Source: an uncultured Acetatifactor sp.
Lineage (GTDB): Bacteria; Bacillota; Clostridia; Lachnospirales; Lachnospiraceae
Reading direction: 5' to 3'
Assembly (NCBI GenBank): GCA_948896875.1
Contig: CAQUWW010000012.1
Coordinates: 275-6,591 of the forward strand
DNA length: 6,317 nucleotides
Part shown: piece by piece, positions 6,047-6,317 of the stretch
Layout of the letters: each line of letters opens with the position of its first letter
Position numbering within the stretch: position 1 is the first letter of the stretch
Notes under the pieces: generated by a model
What the model was told of the DNA's origin: nothing
Seen by the model: only the letters and a program-made list of their open reading frames with translations
Database searches by the model: none
Position numbers and translations under genes: made by a program

Positions 6047-6066
6047 ACAAACGGAAGAAAAGTCAA
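6039..6066 (-). promoter_or_regulatory. Promoter of the araC-family gene and chemoreceptor operon
   Basis: On the minus strand TTGACT (6066-6061) and TACACT (6044-6039) are separated by 16 bases. The -10 is preceded by TGT, giving an extended -10 (TGTTACACT). The transcript would begin near 6032 with a leader of about 87 bases before the ATG at 5945. Confidence 0.6.
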
Positions 6067-6086
6067 TCATTTGAGAATAAAGGCTC

Positions 6087-6115
6087 TTATCACAGAAAAG
6101 AAATATGCTTATAAT
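6087..6115 (+). promoter_or_regulatory. Promoter of the arabinofuranosidase gene
   Basis: A perfect TATAAT at 6110-6115 lies 17 bases after TTATCA (6087-6092), which matches 4 of 6 bases of the -35 consensus. The weak -35 is what an activator-dependent promoter would show. It is back to back with the minus-strand promoter, with 20 bases between the two -35 elements. Confidence 0.6.
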
Positions 6116-6159
6116 GACAATATATCTATTAAAAAAACATGGTTAAGGAGTGCAGGAAA

Positions 6160-6317
6160 ATGAAAAAATCAACAGTTATCGTAGATAAGGAATTCGTCCT
6201 GGCGGATGTGGACAAGAGAATTTACGGTTCCTTTATCGAACATCTGGGACGTGCCGTCTATGAAGGAATCTATCAGCCGGAAAGTCCTTTTGCAGATGAG
6301 CAGGGAATGCGCAGGGA
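6160..6317 (+). CDS. abfA: GH51 alpha-L-arabinofuranosidase, N-terminal fragment (runs off window)
   Basis: The open frame from ATG 6160 has no stop before the window edge; 52 codons are visible of a family of roughly 500 residues. The start of the protein, in particular DVDKRIYGSFIEHLGRAVYEGIYQPE, is the characteristic N-terminal strand and loop of intracellular GH51 arabinofuranosidases, which release terminal arabinose from arabinan and arabinoxylan oligosaccharides. The catalytic acid and nucleophile glutamates lie further downstream, outside the window. AAGGAG (6145-6150) sits 9 bases before the ATG. The divergent AraC-family regulator is its likely controller. The family call is firm; the symbol follows common usage. 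Confidence 0.88.
   Translation, partial: MKKSTVIVDKEFVLADVDKRIYGSFIEHLGRAVYEGIYQPESPFADEQGMRR

Noticed and set aside
1..6317. CRISPR array, tRNA, rRNA or insertion sequence
   Set aside because: No regularly spaced repeats, no cloverleaf or rRNA-like sequence, and no transposase motifs or terminal inverted repeats seen on either strand.

Overview
The window looks like chromosomal DNA of a gut-type Clostridia, probably a Lachnospiraceae-like member of the Bacillota. This rests on the style of the NADP-glutamate dehydrogenase, purine-rich Shine-Dalgarno sites, a mid-range GC content in the core genes, a soluble chemoreceptor, and an AraC regulator beside a GH51 arabinofuranosidase. The genus cannot be fixed by eye.

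Layout from left to right: (1) the 3' part of an NADP-specific glutamate dehydrogenase gene on the + strand (1-530), closed by an intrinsic-type hairpin (575-614). (2) A compact, AT-richer + strand operon at 693-1992. It has a textbook sigma-A promoter, a palindrome over the -10 and start region, hicA toxin, hicB antitoxin with an unusual C-terminal extension of about 60 residues, and a third gene that reads as a SecB-like chaperone. The genes overlap or abut. (3) A + strand gene for an exported SGNH/GDSL hydrolase tied to the membrane by a long charged helical stalk and a C-terminal membrane segment (2021-3649). (4) A strong hairpin (3661-3694) shared by convergent genes. (5) A minus-strand pair transcribed AraC regulator then soluble chemoreceptor with a zinc-binding CZB domain (5945 down to 3724). 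(6) A 214-bp divergent promoter region, then the start of a GH51 alpha-L-arabinofuranosidase on the + strand (6160 to the window edge).

The standout is region 2. A hicAB toxin-antitoxin pair followed directly by a SecB-like gene, with an antitoxin carrying an extra tail, has the architecture of a toxin-antitoxin-chaperone (TAC) module, in which the antitoxin's stability depends on the chaperone. The best-known TAC is HigBA-Rv1957 of Mycobacterium tuberculosis; here the toxin and antitoxin belong to the HicAB family. The lower GC content and self-contained promoter fit an acquired cassette placed between gdhA and the hydrolase gene.

Region 5-6 is a separate unit. The AraC protein probably senses a sugar-related ligand and controls the divergent arabinofuranosidase gene and its own promoter; the chemoreceptor is probably co-transcribed with it.
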